64,000 nt of DNA from Amborella trichopoda (Eukaryota > Streptophyta > Magnoliopsida > Amborellales > Amborellaceae). This document shows positions 19,906 through 31,243 of the stretch, one piece after another. Position 1 is the first letter of the stretch. Every line of letters starts with the position of its first letter. The stretch covers positions 1,323,910 through 1,387,909 of the forward strand of contig NW_006498549.1 of NCBI RefSeq assembly GCF_000471905.2, read 5' to 3'. The translations under genes and the position numbers were made by a program. Below the pieces are notes generated by a model. That model had not been told where the DNA came from and did not search any database. It saw only the letters and a list, made by a program, of their open reading frames with translations.

Positions 19906-21118
19906 ATGTCATATGGAACTTCCACCAAGGACCCTTGCATCGGCACCACATTTGTTGCCAGACACAACACGCTCTTCGCCACCGGCAAGTCAATTGTAGG
20001 TCGTATTACCGAGGTATGCCGAAAGGCTGCCCAGTCCCTCTCTGCAAATGGAAAGAAAGTTGTGATTGCATCTGTGGGTCACCGCCAGGCTACCCCCAAT
20101 ATTCTTGCACCACCACGAGTCTTTATCCTTAGAGGCTCGACACAACGAGCTAGAGACCCTTGGGCCTCCACCTCTCGCACACACCATAAGGATTGTGGGT
20201 CATCCACTCGAGCCACACCTCAGAGTAACCCTTATGTTTCCTCAAGTCAACATCCAGGATCAAACCTCACAAGGTCAGGTGCTATGCACGTTGATCATAT
20301 GCATCCCACTGCTCGGGGCAATGCCATTGATGCGTCAACCCAAGTACACGGAAGATGACCTCCTCGTCCTTCTACTCAACACACACTAGCAAACCCTGTG
20401 AGGGGAAGTCTTCGAACTACTCTCTTACAGACACATGTTCGCAGTTCTCGACCTACTACTGCAAGCCACTTAGTCAAGCTCAGGCTGACCGCCAAGTCAC
20501 CTATGACCCTTCTTCAAGGAACGTGCACGCGTCGCTGTCACAGATAGCCCCTAGCCCTCGACTTAGGCATCCTCATGAGTCAACTCTACTCTTGCTTTCT
20601 CCTTCTTCTTCAAGGAAGTACCTCCAGCCTTGGTAGTCCAAGACCTTCCCCTAGAGTTCCATCCTGAACCAGCCTCGTTATCTCAGTCTTGTCTTTGGAG
20701 CTCATATGAGAGCTCGAGGGATGGAAGATAAAGTCCTTCAGCCTCCCCGGCCTAGGATGACTCCAGTCCTTGTCCCTCATCCTTCGCCACACCTGATGGA
20801 GACAGCTCTCTCTAGTGCAAGAAGGGATGATCAGCCGCAGTCCCGATCACAGTTTTGGCACGAGGTCCATCAAAACCTCAAAGCTAAACGCGATAGAGGT
20901 CTGCGAATTCGGACCAAGGAAATCGAGGCAACCAGCTCTGACGACCCTCTTCACTAAACCCCTTCTACCATCTTTAGATGACGAAGCTTGAAGAAGAAGT
21001 ACATGAGCCTTGCACTGTGATTAGCGTTGTAGAAAATGACGTACTCACTCAGCAGCCAATGTCCCAAGACCGTCGAGAACTGGTCCTCACGTGATCGACA
21101 TATAAGAATCGAGTCCAG
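19906..21118 (+). pseudogene. Element A pre-gag coding region
   Basis: An open frame of 150 codons (19906-20358) begins MSYGTSTKDPCIGTTFVARH and shares about 60 percent of residues over its first 50 with the matching region of B (PC-x-G-x-T, ATGKS, VCRK, SLSA-x-GK, VIAS). A related frame is in C. A second conserved stretch (20706-20957) has FWHEVHQNLKA, and a third (20980-21118) has TKLEEEVHEPC and RVQLGHADPLLTDLPC running into gag. Ogre elements are known to carry an extra ORF1 before gag. I recognise no domain in it. Stops and frame changes break it here. Confidence 0.6.
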
Positions 21119-22790
21119 TTGGGGCATGCTGACCCCCTGCTGACCGATCTGCCGTGCATGACCCGTCATATTCGCAAGACCTCAACTGCAACTAAGGTTG
21201 ACCTCCTTGAAGAAATAGTTAGCGTAACGGTTATAAACGAACTTGACTTGCAGGAAGAGTGCATGAACAAGTTCAAAGCTATGGTTTGTGCAACGATGGA
21301 GAAGATTGATCGTATAGATGTCGGACGACAATTAGCTAACCATGAGGTCAATTCTCATCACTCAGATGGTGCACCTCCAAGGCAGCCCCTTCCCTCTGCC
21401 TCACAGGACAATTCTGTCCCTCACCCTATCTCACAGGAAGACATCGATGCTATGGTGACCCATAGCTTAAAGAACAAACAAATTCTAGGGATACAGGGTG
21501 CAACGCCTTATCAAAGGCCGTACCCTTCATACATTGACCAAGTGTCATTTCCCTCAGACTACAAGAAAGGGAAGTTTACCCTATTCAACAGAGCCACATC
21601 ACCAAATCAGCATATCGCTCACTTCCAAGAACTGTGTCGATAAATAGCCGCTGATGGGAGACTCCTTCTTCGTCAGTTTGTTGAAACCCTTGACGGCCTA
21701 GCTATTCAGTGGTATGCTCGACTTCCCCCAAACTCGATGCATATGGGAGGAAATGCAGAAAATCTTCCACCAGCATTTCTATGAAGTCGAGAGAGAGGTT
21801 CAAACCATTGAGCTTCTCACCTTGACCCAAGATCCAGATGAGCCAGTGGACTAGTTCATATCAAGATGGAGAAATTTAGTTGCTCGTCATCCCAATCCTA
21901 TGTCTGAGAAGGAAGTAGTTCAAACTTGTGCGTCAAACATGCGACCCGAGATTGCTCTACATGTCAAGGCCTCCAATTCGTATTCCATGTCAGAGCTGAT
22001 CTCTAAATCAATCCATGTAGAAAGCCTATCACGCAACCATGGCGGGTCACGGCAACCATCTGCAAGCTCGAGAAACAACTGGGGCAATGGTAATTCCCAG
22101 ACTAACACCCGAGGCAACCAATAAAAAGGAGTGATCAGTGCAACTGTCACATTCACTTATCCAAAGACGGCTCCCTCCCAAACTTTGGACCTCTCCAAAT
22201 GCGTGAGCACAACAAGTACAATGCCTTAGGTGGGCAAGCAACAATAATCGTACAACCAAGTACCTCCACTTGCGAATCTTAGTCAGGATGACTATTGGAA
22301 CAGGCATATAAACAAGGTCTACCCCTTTGAGAAGGAATGGGTCCCCGCACTATTCCGATTATTATTGGAATATAACTTGATCGAGCTTCTAGAGGCCAAG
22401 TTCCCTAAGCAAGCTGCGCTCGATACTCAGGCGAATTGCTATGCTTACCATCGAATGATCAAATCACCCCACAAATGACTGCTTCACGCTAAAAGACATT
22501 GTCGAGGCTCTGATTCAGAAGGGTCATATTAACCTTGAAGAGCTAAAGAAGGCATATGGTGCAGCAGAAGTCTCCCATGTAGTGACGGTCCAAGAGGAAG
22601 ATGAAGCGCCTGGTCTCTTTGATGCCTTTTTCGTTATAATGCTTCAAGAAGGTCCTATCACACCAAAACCGGCAAGGCAGCCCCGACGCCTTGGCCGGCG
22701 AATTGAGGACGTTGGTTCCCATACCACCAGATATGGGGGCATTACCTGTGCGAATGTACCAGTTTCCATGATATAATCATAAAGAAAGTA
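21119..22790 (+). pseudogene. Element A gag
   Basis: The frame gives MNKFKAMVCATMEKIDRI, PYPSYIDQVSFPSDYKKG, HIAHFQELCR, LLLRQFVETLDGLAIQWYAR and then DEPVD, FISRWRNLVARHPNPM, RPEIALHVKASNSYSMSELI: a retrotransposon Gag capsid core. The start codon used in B (42169) and C (61836) reads ACG here (21227-21229). Stops fall at 21641-21643 and 21852-21854, with frame shifts between. The zinc-knuckle analogue CYAYHRMIKSPHK (about 22437) is followed by a frameshift. Compared with B, the order is the same. Confidence 0.85.
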
Positions 22791-24185
22791 CAAGAATGTC
22801 AAGTGTCTTACAACATTCCATTAAGTGATCCCCTAGTCACTGCTCCATCGGTACGAGAGGACCTCCCGATGTAAGACCTTCCTAATAATGACTCAGATCC
22901 TGCTGAACCCTCGACTTCCCAGCCATGGATAGTCCACCTTGGGCAAAGTAGACTCAAGTCTTTAAGGCGAGAAGTAGTTCGCCAAGCTAGGGCGGTTCAC
23001 AAGCTTAGCGAGACGAATCAAGCACCACCTCAGAAAACCAGAAGGAGACGGCCATCAAGTGCTGCTCCCCAGAGAAACAAGACAGCTCAACCGTCAGTCG
23101 AGTTGGAATTTCTCAAACCTCTTCCCCCACTGCCAACTTTACTGTACTTTATCCCTGACAAGATCATCCTTCCTTCTCCATCCTATCAAGAGGACGTCCC
23201 TGAGCCATCTTCTCCTCAGATCACGTCCAATGAGGATGGCGACGTTAAAAGCACCCCACGATGGTCTAAGCAAGGAAAATACCTAAAAGATCCTCTGCAC
23301 ATGTTCAACCCTGGTGATGACATAAAAAGCTCCCAGATCGGTCTGATGAGGGGAACAACCTTAAAAGTCCCCCACCTTCTGACCCTTCTCCTTCTTCTTC
23401 TTCTGCTTCTCATCCTTATTCCCCGATGTCCCTTGCAGGCACAACTTTGAAATGTTCAGATTTCGAGGCTCTCGATAGAGAATTTGAAGGAATCAACATA
23501 AGCAGGATGCAATAGAGGCGGTTGAAAGAGACCCTGGCCGAGGCAGCTGGATTCTTAACAGTTGTTGATGCCCTAGCAGCTAAAGCCAAAGCAGAGCCAC
23601 CTTCTTCAAAGAAGCACAAAAATTCAAAGCCAAAGAAACAATGGCCCCCTGAGCTAGACTTTGAATAGAGATTGACATAATCGAGAGGGCAGAGTTTCTA
23701 ATCTCAGAAAGCTTGTCTATGAAGTACCAACCGGTCCAGGGTAAACACTGCAAACGCCCATGCAAAGACCATGTGATTCGTACGAGGATGTCTCTCGCCC
23801 CACAATTGCTGAATCTCAATTTCCCTGTAACTGTCAAGATGAACTCCTATAGCCTGATATGCTTTCCAAGTTTTTGGTTGACCCTTTTTACCCTCGGTTC
23901 GACAAAGGTGCAAAAATCACGACCTACCCTAGAGCCCTCTTGGAAGCAGAGATGTCAGGATCGTCGGTCTCTGTGCTTGAGGTTAACGAAAAGACCTCTG
24001 AAAACAACGAGGAAGTGTTCTTAAAGGCCCCGGAAGAATGGGAAGAAGGCGGTCAAGCCACAACAGACGAGCTCGAGGAGATCAATCTTGGAAACGAAGC
24101 GACCCCTGGCCTACTTTCATTTCAACGAATATGTCTTCAAAAGAGAAAGAAAATTTCATTACTTTCTTGTGAGCAAACTGAGACG
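22791..24185 (+). pseudogene. Element A gag-RT spacer, no protease recognised
   Basis: Conserved with B are LRREVVRQARAVHKLSE, a proline-rich EFLKPLPPLPTLLYFIPD, an acidic DGDVKSTPRWSKQGKYLKDP unit with a related second unit, a block CSDFEALDREFEGINISR, a lysine-rich stretch (KKHKNSKPKKQWPPE) and an acidic helix before RT. No D-(T/S/N)-G active site or LLGRPW-type motif was found in any frame. In Ogre elements an intron is known between protease and RT, so part of 23650-23900, which is stop-rich in both A and B, could be intronic; this is inference. Confidence 0.55.
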
Positions 24186-25070
24186 CCTTTGCTTGGAATT
24201 ACCATGAGATGCCTGGTTTAAACCCTCAAGTCGTCGTTCACCATCTCGGCATTGATCCGCTTGTCAAACAAAAATCAAGGAGGTTTAGCTTCACCTCGAA
24301 ATGCAGATGGATGCTGAAGTGACCAAACGCAGACAAGAAGGCTTCATTCGTTAAGTCAAGTACCCGAAATGTCTAGCAAATGTTCTTCAAGTTAAGAAGA
24401 AGAATTTCCAAATCAGGGTTTGCATTGACTTCTGTGACTTGAATACTGCCTGTATCAAGGATGACTTCCCGCTGCCATTCACCGAGATGCTCATCGATTC
24501 TATGGCTCACTGTCAAATCTTTTCCTTCATGGATGGGTACTCTAAGTATAAACAGATACGGATGGTGCACGAAGATGAGGAGGCCACCGCGTTCTCGATA
24601 AAAGGGGTCTTCTGCTACACGATGAAGCCTTTCGGATTAAAGAACGTTGGTGCCACATATCAGAGGGCAATGACGACCATCTTCAGAGATATGATACACA
24701 AAGAGGTGGAGTGTTACATAGATGACTTGGTGGTAAAATCCGAAGAGAAGGATGTTCACATGAGAGACCTTGAAAAGGTATTCAAGCGACTACACCTTCA
24801 TCAGCTTAAAATGAACTGAAATGCACTTTTACATGCATTCAGGAAAATTCTTGGGGTCATTGTCAGACACCAAGGGCTTGAAGTTGAGCCAGTCAAGATC
24901 AAGGCAATCCAAGAAATGTCGTCGCCAACCACAATGCGAGACCTACGCTCTCTTCAATGGCAGCTAACGTACATCTGCACGTTCATCTCAAATCTCTCAA
25001 GTCGCTGTAAATCCTTTACACACCTATTAAAGATACTCCATTTATTTGGGACGAAGAATGTCAAGAAGCC
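24186..25070 (+). pseudogene. Element A reverse transcriptase
   Basis: It starts with DAFAWNYHEMPGLNPQ and VVVHHLGIDP, then QIRVCIDFCDLNTACIKDDF, HCQIFSFMDGYSKYKQIRMV, YTMKPFGLKNVGATYQRAM and the catalytic box YIDDLVVKS (YIDD 24715-24726, intact). A stop at 24817-24819 reflects a lost base or two at KLLKCTF-type sequence. The rest (LGVIVRHQGLEVEPVKIKAI) lies in another frame. A stop also interrupts the N-terminal part (FIR*VKYPK). Confidence 0.9.
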
Positions 25071-25500
25071 CTTGATGACTCAAGCATTATTTGCTCAACC
25101 CTCAAGTGCTCTCCACACTAGTGTTGGGAAAACCTCTCATCCTATATGTGATTGCTTTGGATGAGTCACTTGAGGTATTGTTGGCACAAAACAGTGACGA
25201 TGGAAAAGAGACCAAGCTATATAATCTCAACCACAGGATGCAAGGGGCCGAGAAGAATTATCCCCAATAGAGAAGATGTGCTTGCCCTAATCTTCACAGT
25301 ACAAAAACTCTGTCACTACTTGCTTGGTCATGAAGTGAAACTTATACCAAAAGCAGATCTTGTAAAATTTCTCATGACACGCCTATGCTTGTCAGGACGT
25401 CTTGCTAAATGGGCATTATTGCTGTCGGAATTCGACATCACATATGTCCCACAAATGGCCATTAAGGGCCACGCCTTGGCTAATTTTTTCGCAGCACACC
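25071..25500 (+). pseudogene. Element A RNase H (first)
   Basis: The N-terminal part (KPLILYVIALDESLEVLLAQ-like) is in a different frame from the C-terminal part, which opens at 25152 and reads VLALIFTVQKLCHYLLGHEV, KADLVKFLMTRLCLSGRLAK and WALLLSEFDITYVPQMAIKG. A frameshift lies near 25265. The RNase H passes without a break into the second RNase H domain. Confidence 0.82.
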
Positions 25501-26186
25501 CTGTACCGACGGAATCTCCTTCATCAAGTGATCTCCCTGATGAAGAAGTATTTTCTGCAGAGCTTGCTCACACGTGGGAAATGTACTTCGACAGACCTTT
25601 CCAATCAGATCGAGGAGGCACAGGAGCGGCATTTTTTACTTCGAAAAGAGGGGTATTTCCACTTTCTTTCTCTCTCGCTGAGGTCGGTTCCCATAATGAG
25701 GCAGAATATCAGGCCCTTATAATTGGATTGGAGATAGCTTTTGATCTAGACTTCGAGCAGCTCAAGATCTATGGTGACTTTGAGTTGGTCATTAGACAAC
25801 TCAAGGGAATATATGATGTAAGAAAAGACACTTTAAAGCCTTATGACGATATCGAAAAATCATCTATAGCCCAGTTTGAGAACGTATCCTTGAGTCTCAT
25901 CCCCAGGAGGCTAAACTCTCAGGCTGACGCACATGCAAAACTCGGGGCTACAATTCAATTATTATCATCAGGACCCACGCTTATCTGGGTGGCAGAATGG
26001 AGACACATTGAACTAAGAACCGAGGTAGACGCAGATGATGAGAGAAATATCTTCCCCAAGTGCCCTCCTTATCAATTCGGGGCACTTTTATCAGCTAAAG
26101 AAGTAATCAAGACTGAACAACAAATGGCATGGAGTCAAGGAGTTAGGGTTCAAAACCAGGAACCAAAGTTCCTCGACCCAATATGA
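25501..26186 (+). pseudogene. Element A second (archaeal-type) RNase H, catalytic residues intact
   Basis: It is part of a 344-codon uninterrupted frame (25152-26186). It follows ALANFFAAHPVPTESPSSS and reads TWEMYFDRPFQSDRGGTGAA (first D), VGSHNEAEYQALIIGLEIAF (E), KIYGDFELVIRQLKGIYDV (second D) and NSQADAHAKLG (last D). All four acidic positions expected of this fold are present, unlike in element 1 (E to K) and B (E to stop, D to N). It is the best preserved domain in the Ogre-like array. Confidence 0.87.
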
Positions 26187-27504
26187 GCGAATATTGAACA
26201 CGTAGAAGATTGGAGAGAGCCTCTCACTAATTTTCTAAGACATGGTAGACTTCTGAAGGACCATGTCGAGCACAACAGCGTGCGTCGAATGTCTACCAAG
26301 TGTACCCTCCTTGAAGGAGAGGCTCTCCTCAAATGATCATTTGACGGCATTCTTCTTAGATGTGTGGACGCACATGAAGCAAATAAGGCCCTGGAAGAAG
26401 TACACCCAGAAATCTGTGGATTGCATCAGTCTGGTCCCGAGCTCTATGAATGGATACGTAGGTTGGGGTACTATTGGTCTTCGATGATTGCTAATTCCTT
26501 AAACTATGCTAAGAAGTGTCAGGTGTGCCAAATCCATTCAAGCCTTGTTCACCAGCCTCTAGAGCCCTTACATCCTACAGTGGCATCATGGCCCTTCTCA
26601 CAATGGGGTATGGGCATTGTAGGGCCTATTGACCTTCCTTCGGGAAACGTGCAACATATTATTTCTCTAAGGGGGCTGAAGCAATCCCCCTTAAGCAAGT
26701 TCTCGAAAAAATAGTGGCTAGCTTCGTGCGACATCACATCATATATCGGTTCTGAGTGCCTGACCGAATTATATTTGACAACAACCCTCAGTTCAAGAAT
26801 CATCACATTGATCACTTGGTTAACCAGTCAAGCTTCGAATGGAGGTACTCAACTATGTATCACCCTTGAGCCAAGAGATTAGTTGAGGCTATCAACAAGA
26901 CCCTGTGCAACGTTTTACAAAAATCTGTATCAAAGACGAAGAGGAACTGACATGAGAAGTTTCCTGAAGCCTTGTGGGCCTATCGCACTACCACAAGAAA
27001 TGCCACCGATTCCACACCTGATTCCCTAGTCTATGGGGGTGAAGCAGTTTTACCCCTTGAAATTCAAATCCCTTCATTGTGTGTCGTTGTACACCAAGGA
27101 CTAACAGAAGATGAGAGAGTCAAACTCCAGAATCAAGAATTGGATGCACTCGACGAAAAGAGGTTAGATGCTCAGCAGAACCTCGAACTCAATCAGGGAG
27201 AATGAAGAGGGCTTTTGACAAGTCAGTCAAGGTCTGCTCATTCCCCCATGGGAATCTAGTTCTGGCCGTCAAGAGGCCGACTGTTATGTATGGCCTGCGT
27301 AAAGGGAAGTTTGAACCCAAGTGGGAAGTTCCCTTTATAGTAAAAAAGGTCTTGCAAAATGGAGCTTACATACTAACACATCCTGATGGAGAGGAGGCAA
27401 TGCCCCTATCAATGCACAATATCAAAAGAAATACCCATGATGCATACTCAAAAAAAAGAGACTCAATTCGTAGAAGTAAAAAAAATGTTAGGAGGATGAT
27501 ATAG
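26187..27504 (+). pseudogene. Element A integrase
   Basis: The zinc finger is present across a frame change (VHPEICGLHQSG, then KKCQVCQIHSS). The first catalytic aspartate is lost: WGMDIVGPI reads WGMGIVGPI (GGC at 26613-26615). The second D is in FDNNPQ and the E in LVEAINKTLC. The core is broken by stops (26712-26714, 26869-26871). ALWAYRTTTRNATDSTPDSL, GGEAVLPLEIQIPSL and, in a further frame, KRAFDKSVKV and GKFEPKWEVPFIVKKVLQ complete the C-terminus. There is no chromodomain. Confidence 0.88.
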
Positions 27505-27649
27505 AAAAACCAAGCCAGAAAGTCCAAGCTAGAAGGAGTTACAAGTTACAATCAAAAGCCCATTATTAAGGAAGTTACAAGACTCTTGCATCTGAGGATA
27601 AGACCATGACTACAAGCCAAGACCTGTAGCACTACTCTTGCATCTAGGG

Positions 27650-27860
27650 ATAAGAGGATGGTTACAGGCCAAAATTCCATTCTCATGAACAAGAAGCAAA
27701 ACCACTTGTGCGAGGAAGGTTACAGGACAAAAACAAATGCTCTTCTCATGAAGAAGAAGCAAAACCACCAAAGAAATGCTCTCCTGATGAAGAAGAAACA
27801 AAACCACCAAAAGAGGATGGTTATAGGCCAAAAGAAGAAGCTAACCATTTCTGAGTGAGC
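27650..27860 (+). repeat. Short direct repeats at the start of LTR A3'
   Basis: GAGGATGGTTACAGGCCA occurs at 27654-27671 and, with one change, at 27813-27830. GAAGAAGAAGCAAAACCACC-type repeats lie between them. The same motifs recur at 48640-48870 in B. These are in U3 and could be enhancer-like; no function is shown. Confidence 0.7.
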
Positions 27861-28189
27861 TTCAATTCATCTGACGAGTATATCAAACATATAAAGCAGA
27901 CTTCTCTGGCAAGGAACTGGCCTATGATGGAGAGCATACTTTGTTCACCATGGATGACCTTTCACAGAACAACATGGACTTCACTGTTGTGCTGAAGGAC
28001 TTGGCTTCCAACGGGCATCATAAGCCAAGCTTGACCACTGGTCACAACCCCTTGCATACCCAAGTTAGCATCATCCGTGAACATCGCCGCACATTGCTCA
28101 TCGTCGTGCGCAACAATTCCCACATGCAACTCACTGCCACACGTGAGCAACACCATGTGCTTCTTGACACCCACCATGCACTAATAAGA

Positions 28190-28380
28190 GACGTCTGTGG
28201 TCAGTGCCGGCTGTGTCCTCCAAAGGCTAGCACCGGCTGTGTTGCTAACTCCCAGAGCTGGCTGACTTTTCTGAGGCCAACGTCGGTAGTGTCTTCCGAA
28301 GGCTAACGCCTGTTGTGCTTCTAACTCATAGTGTCGGCTACCTATTCTTGAGGATCAGCGCTGACTGTGCTTTAAAAAAG
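28190..28380 (+). repeat. AGCGCCGGCTGTG motif cluster, U3 zone 1 of LTR A3'
   Basis: About six imperfect copies of a 13-base core (A-G-Y-G-C-C-G-G-Y-T-G-T-G), spaced 25-45 bases. Related clusters are at 29225-29465, 49262-49420 and 50310-50600. Confidence 0.75.
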
Positions 28381-29049
28381 TCAAAGCCGTCATGACTATT
28401 CACCTCCCAGTGACTTTTCATTTTCCCACGCCCCCTTGATTCCTGAGGATCCTCGATTTTTTGTCTAAGACGCTTCGCCTCCTCGATGATTCCACGATGT
28501 CCAATAACTGTCATCGCCACGTCCTGGCCTGACACACGTCTCACACGTGTGGAATCACAGTCGTTCACCTTCCTGCAACCATCCACCTCCAATGACGGTT
28601 CGTCTTCCCTGCGCCCTTCGGATTCCCATCGGAAACTCTCTCCTGCAACTGAAAACCCTTTGTGACCTTTCCTTCAAGTCATCAGGAAACCACTTACACC
28701 CCCTAGAAAACTGCCAAAATCACCAGAAAGCCCTGAGCAGCCGTTTGCTGCAATTTCTGCCCTTTCTTCCCTTCTCCAAAACTTTTAAAATCACGACCTA
28801 AGTTTCCTGTCTCGCTGGAAAACTCCCTGCGCTGCCAAGAAACTTCTGCAGCTACGGTGAAATCTGAACTCCTTTCTAGTAGGCATCCCCTTGATCGACT
28901 GGAACCTCCCCTGCACGTTGGCAACCTCCTACTAACTCTTGTCGGAACACCCTGTACTTGCCGAAGCTCTCAACGAAAAACTTCACCGTCACCATTAAAA
29001 GCAAGGTTTTACCTTAAGTTATTTTACCCTTCATGAAACAGTGAAAATG

Positions 29050-29075
29050 GGGGTTAACCCCTTTATATAGCTGAT
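29050..29075 (+). promoter_or_regulatory. Second TATA-like motif in U3 of LTR A3'
   Basis: CCCCTTTATATAGCTGATGC is conserved in position with TTATATAG at 50179-50186 and TATATAAA at 35779-35786, each preceded by AAAATGGGG-type sequence. It could be an additional promoter about 4.2 kb upstream of the main TATA position. Confidence 0.4.
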
Positions 29076-29224
29076 GCTTTCCTTAAATGCCCTTTATAAA
29101 ATTGGGAATCCCAGCCATGTCCAAGAAGGCCAAACATCAATGGGTCAGACCGAATCAGGTTCGGACCCGAGGCCCAAGGCACGTTTTATTGCCGCCCATG
29201 AAATCCTATGCGGCTCAAGTCAAG

Positions 29225-29465
29225 GCCGAATCAGTAACCCACATTCAGTGCCAGCTATGTTGTAAAAATTACCTAGCACTGGCTATGTTTTTAGTAACCC
29301 CAGTGCCGACTGTGTTCTCAGCAACTCAGCGCCGACTGTGTTCAAAATATAGCACGGGCTGTCCACTGTGTCTGCTACATTTTCAACAACTCAGTGGTGA
29401 CTGTGTCCAAGAAATAGTGTTCGTTGTGCTTAGTGCCGGCTATGTTCTAAACAGTTCATTGTTAC
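29225..29465 (+). repeat. AGTGCCGACTGTGTT motif cluster, U3 zone 2 of LTR A3'
   Basis: About eight imperfect copies of the same 13-base core as in 28190-28380, spaced 20-40 bases, here mostly with GCCGACTGTG or GCCGGCTATG. Confidence 0.7.
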
Positions 29466-29499
29466 ATGCCCCTTGCTAAAGTCGTGCGTGTCTTACTAC

Positions 29500-29870
29500 T
29501 ATTATCCCCAGTAGAGTTACACCTTAACCATGACCTATTATCCCCAGCAGAGTGGTACCTAGTTCGTTCTACTTAAACCATGACTTCTCATCCCCAGTAG
29601 GAGCCATGCTCATACTGCAGCTCATTATCCCCAGTGGATTTAGGGTCATTTTTAACATGCAACCCTTAGTGGGTCTGCCTCACACCTAGTTATCATGTCC
29701 TCAAAAAGTCAAGTACCATTTTTCACCTATAAGGGACCCACACATGTTCCCATTATCCCTAATGAAGTCAGTCTTCCCATCTGTACCCCTTGTTGGCCTT
29801 AACCATTTTATCCCCAGCGAGTCAGATTCCCATCTACAGATTTATTCCGCAGGCAGTTTCACCTAAATGG
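29500..29870 (+). repeat. TCCCCAGTGGAGT repeats in LTR A3'
   Basis: About eight dispersed copies of ATCCCCAGTGGAGTTA-type sequence spaced roughly 40-60 bases. Matching clusters are at 36240-36640, 50640-51070 and 56350-56770. Confidence 0.7.
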
Positions 29871-29879
29871 CAAGTCACA

Positions 29880-30240
29880 TCATGGTCCTAGCTGCATGAC
29901 CTTAAACTGCGTAGCTTTGGTCGATGTGCATGACCCAAACTGCATGGTCCAAACTATATGACCTTAAATTGTAGCAGAGGTCTAGCTGCGTGACCCTAAA
30001 CTGTACAGTTCAAACTATATGACCTTAAACCATAGTACACGTCCTAACTGCATGATGATAAAATTCTTAACACCACGGTTCAAACTATACAACCTCAAAC
30101 TGTAGCGAAAGTCTAGTTGCACGACTGCATGGTCCTAATTGCATGACTTTAAACTGCCTAACCATGGTCCAAGCTATATGACCTTAAACCATAGTACACG
30201 TCCTGCTTGCATGACATTAAACTTCTTTTCAAAGGTCCCA
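29880..30240 (+). repeat. TGACCTTAAAC repeat array in LTR A3'
   Basis: About a dozen imperfect copies with core CATGACCTTAAACTGCATGG alternate with a variant ACTATATGACCTTAAACYRTAG. The order of variants forms a longer period that is clearest in B (51620-52110). Confidence 0.8.
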
Positions 30241-31243
30241 GAGGCACGACCTTAAACATGCTCCCACATACGCGCACACGCCTTCTACGTGCATTTTCAC
30301 GCACATCTTCCCTAACCGACTCGTTCTTGTGCGTTCATCACCTTCATTACCTCCCCAGTGATTCCATCCATTTCATCATCATTCATCATTCCCCAGTGAG
30401 TCTAACCCGTGCTCACAAAATGGTGAACCATCCCGCCAACCATAACACTCGTCAACTAGTGGGTCATCACTTTTCACCCACCTTTCGTACATCATCCATC
30501 TTTCACAAGTAGCCTTGTGCCATCTCCCCAATGTGAGCTAAAATCATCACCATACTCACTACATGGCCTCAACAGACTGCCATCCATCTTCATTATGGTT
30601 CAGTTGTATGACCTTTAAACTGTAGTGCACGTTCTTGCCACATGACGTTACAAGGTTCAACACGTCCCAAAGGCATGACCCTAAACACGCCTTCACAAAA
30701 AATAAGAGAGAAAAAAATAATAACGGGCATGGTGTATACCTGGTCAAGAAAACGCCATGATTAAAATTTACATATTGGCATGGTCATGAAACCATGAGTA
30801 AAAGAGTTCTGTAAGAATAAAAAAAATCGGGCATGGTGAAAACTTGAAAGAGCACTGTGAGTAAGAATTGAAGAATATGGGTAGACATGGCCGAAAGGTC
30901 ATGAGTAAAGAGCCGCAAAAAAAATGAAGTTGGTGAAAACCGTTTCTACGGCATTGCTTCCCAAGTTCAAGTGAAAATCTGCAAAAGGATGCTTGGACCA
31001 ATAAACAGGTTGATGCAGCACTCACCTCTACAGGTGACGTCAACCAGCATTTCAAAGAAAAATCCCTGGTGTCACAATACCAGGACCCAAAAATACAAGC
31101 TTCAAGGAAAATATTCCGATAGCTTGAGTCCATTTACGAAAAGGACTCGAAAGATAGAAGATTCACCAAGAAGGTAGGACAAGTCTCATGAACAAGAGCA
31201 TCATTCTCAAGAGGTTACTAAATGCAAGATGCCGGAGATGCCC
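30241..31243 (+). other. Conserved non-coding U3 sequence of LTR A3'
   Basis: No gene. Blocks around CCAGTGAGTCTAACCCGTGC (30395), GGGCATGGTGTATACCTGG (30723-30740) and GGTTGATGCAGCACTCACC (31008) are shared with B (52120-52760) and partly with C (57250-57850). Confidence 0.6.
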
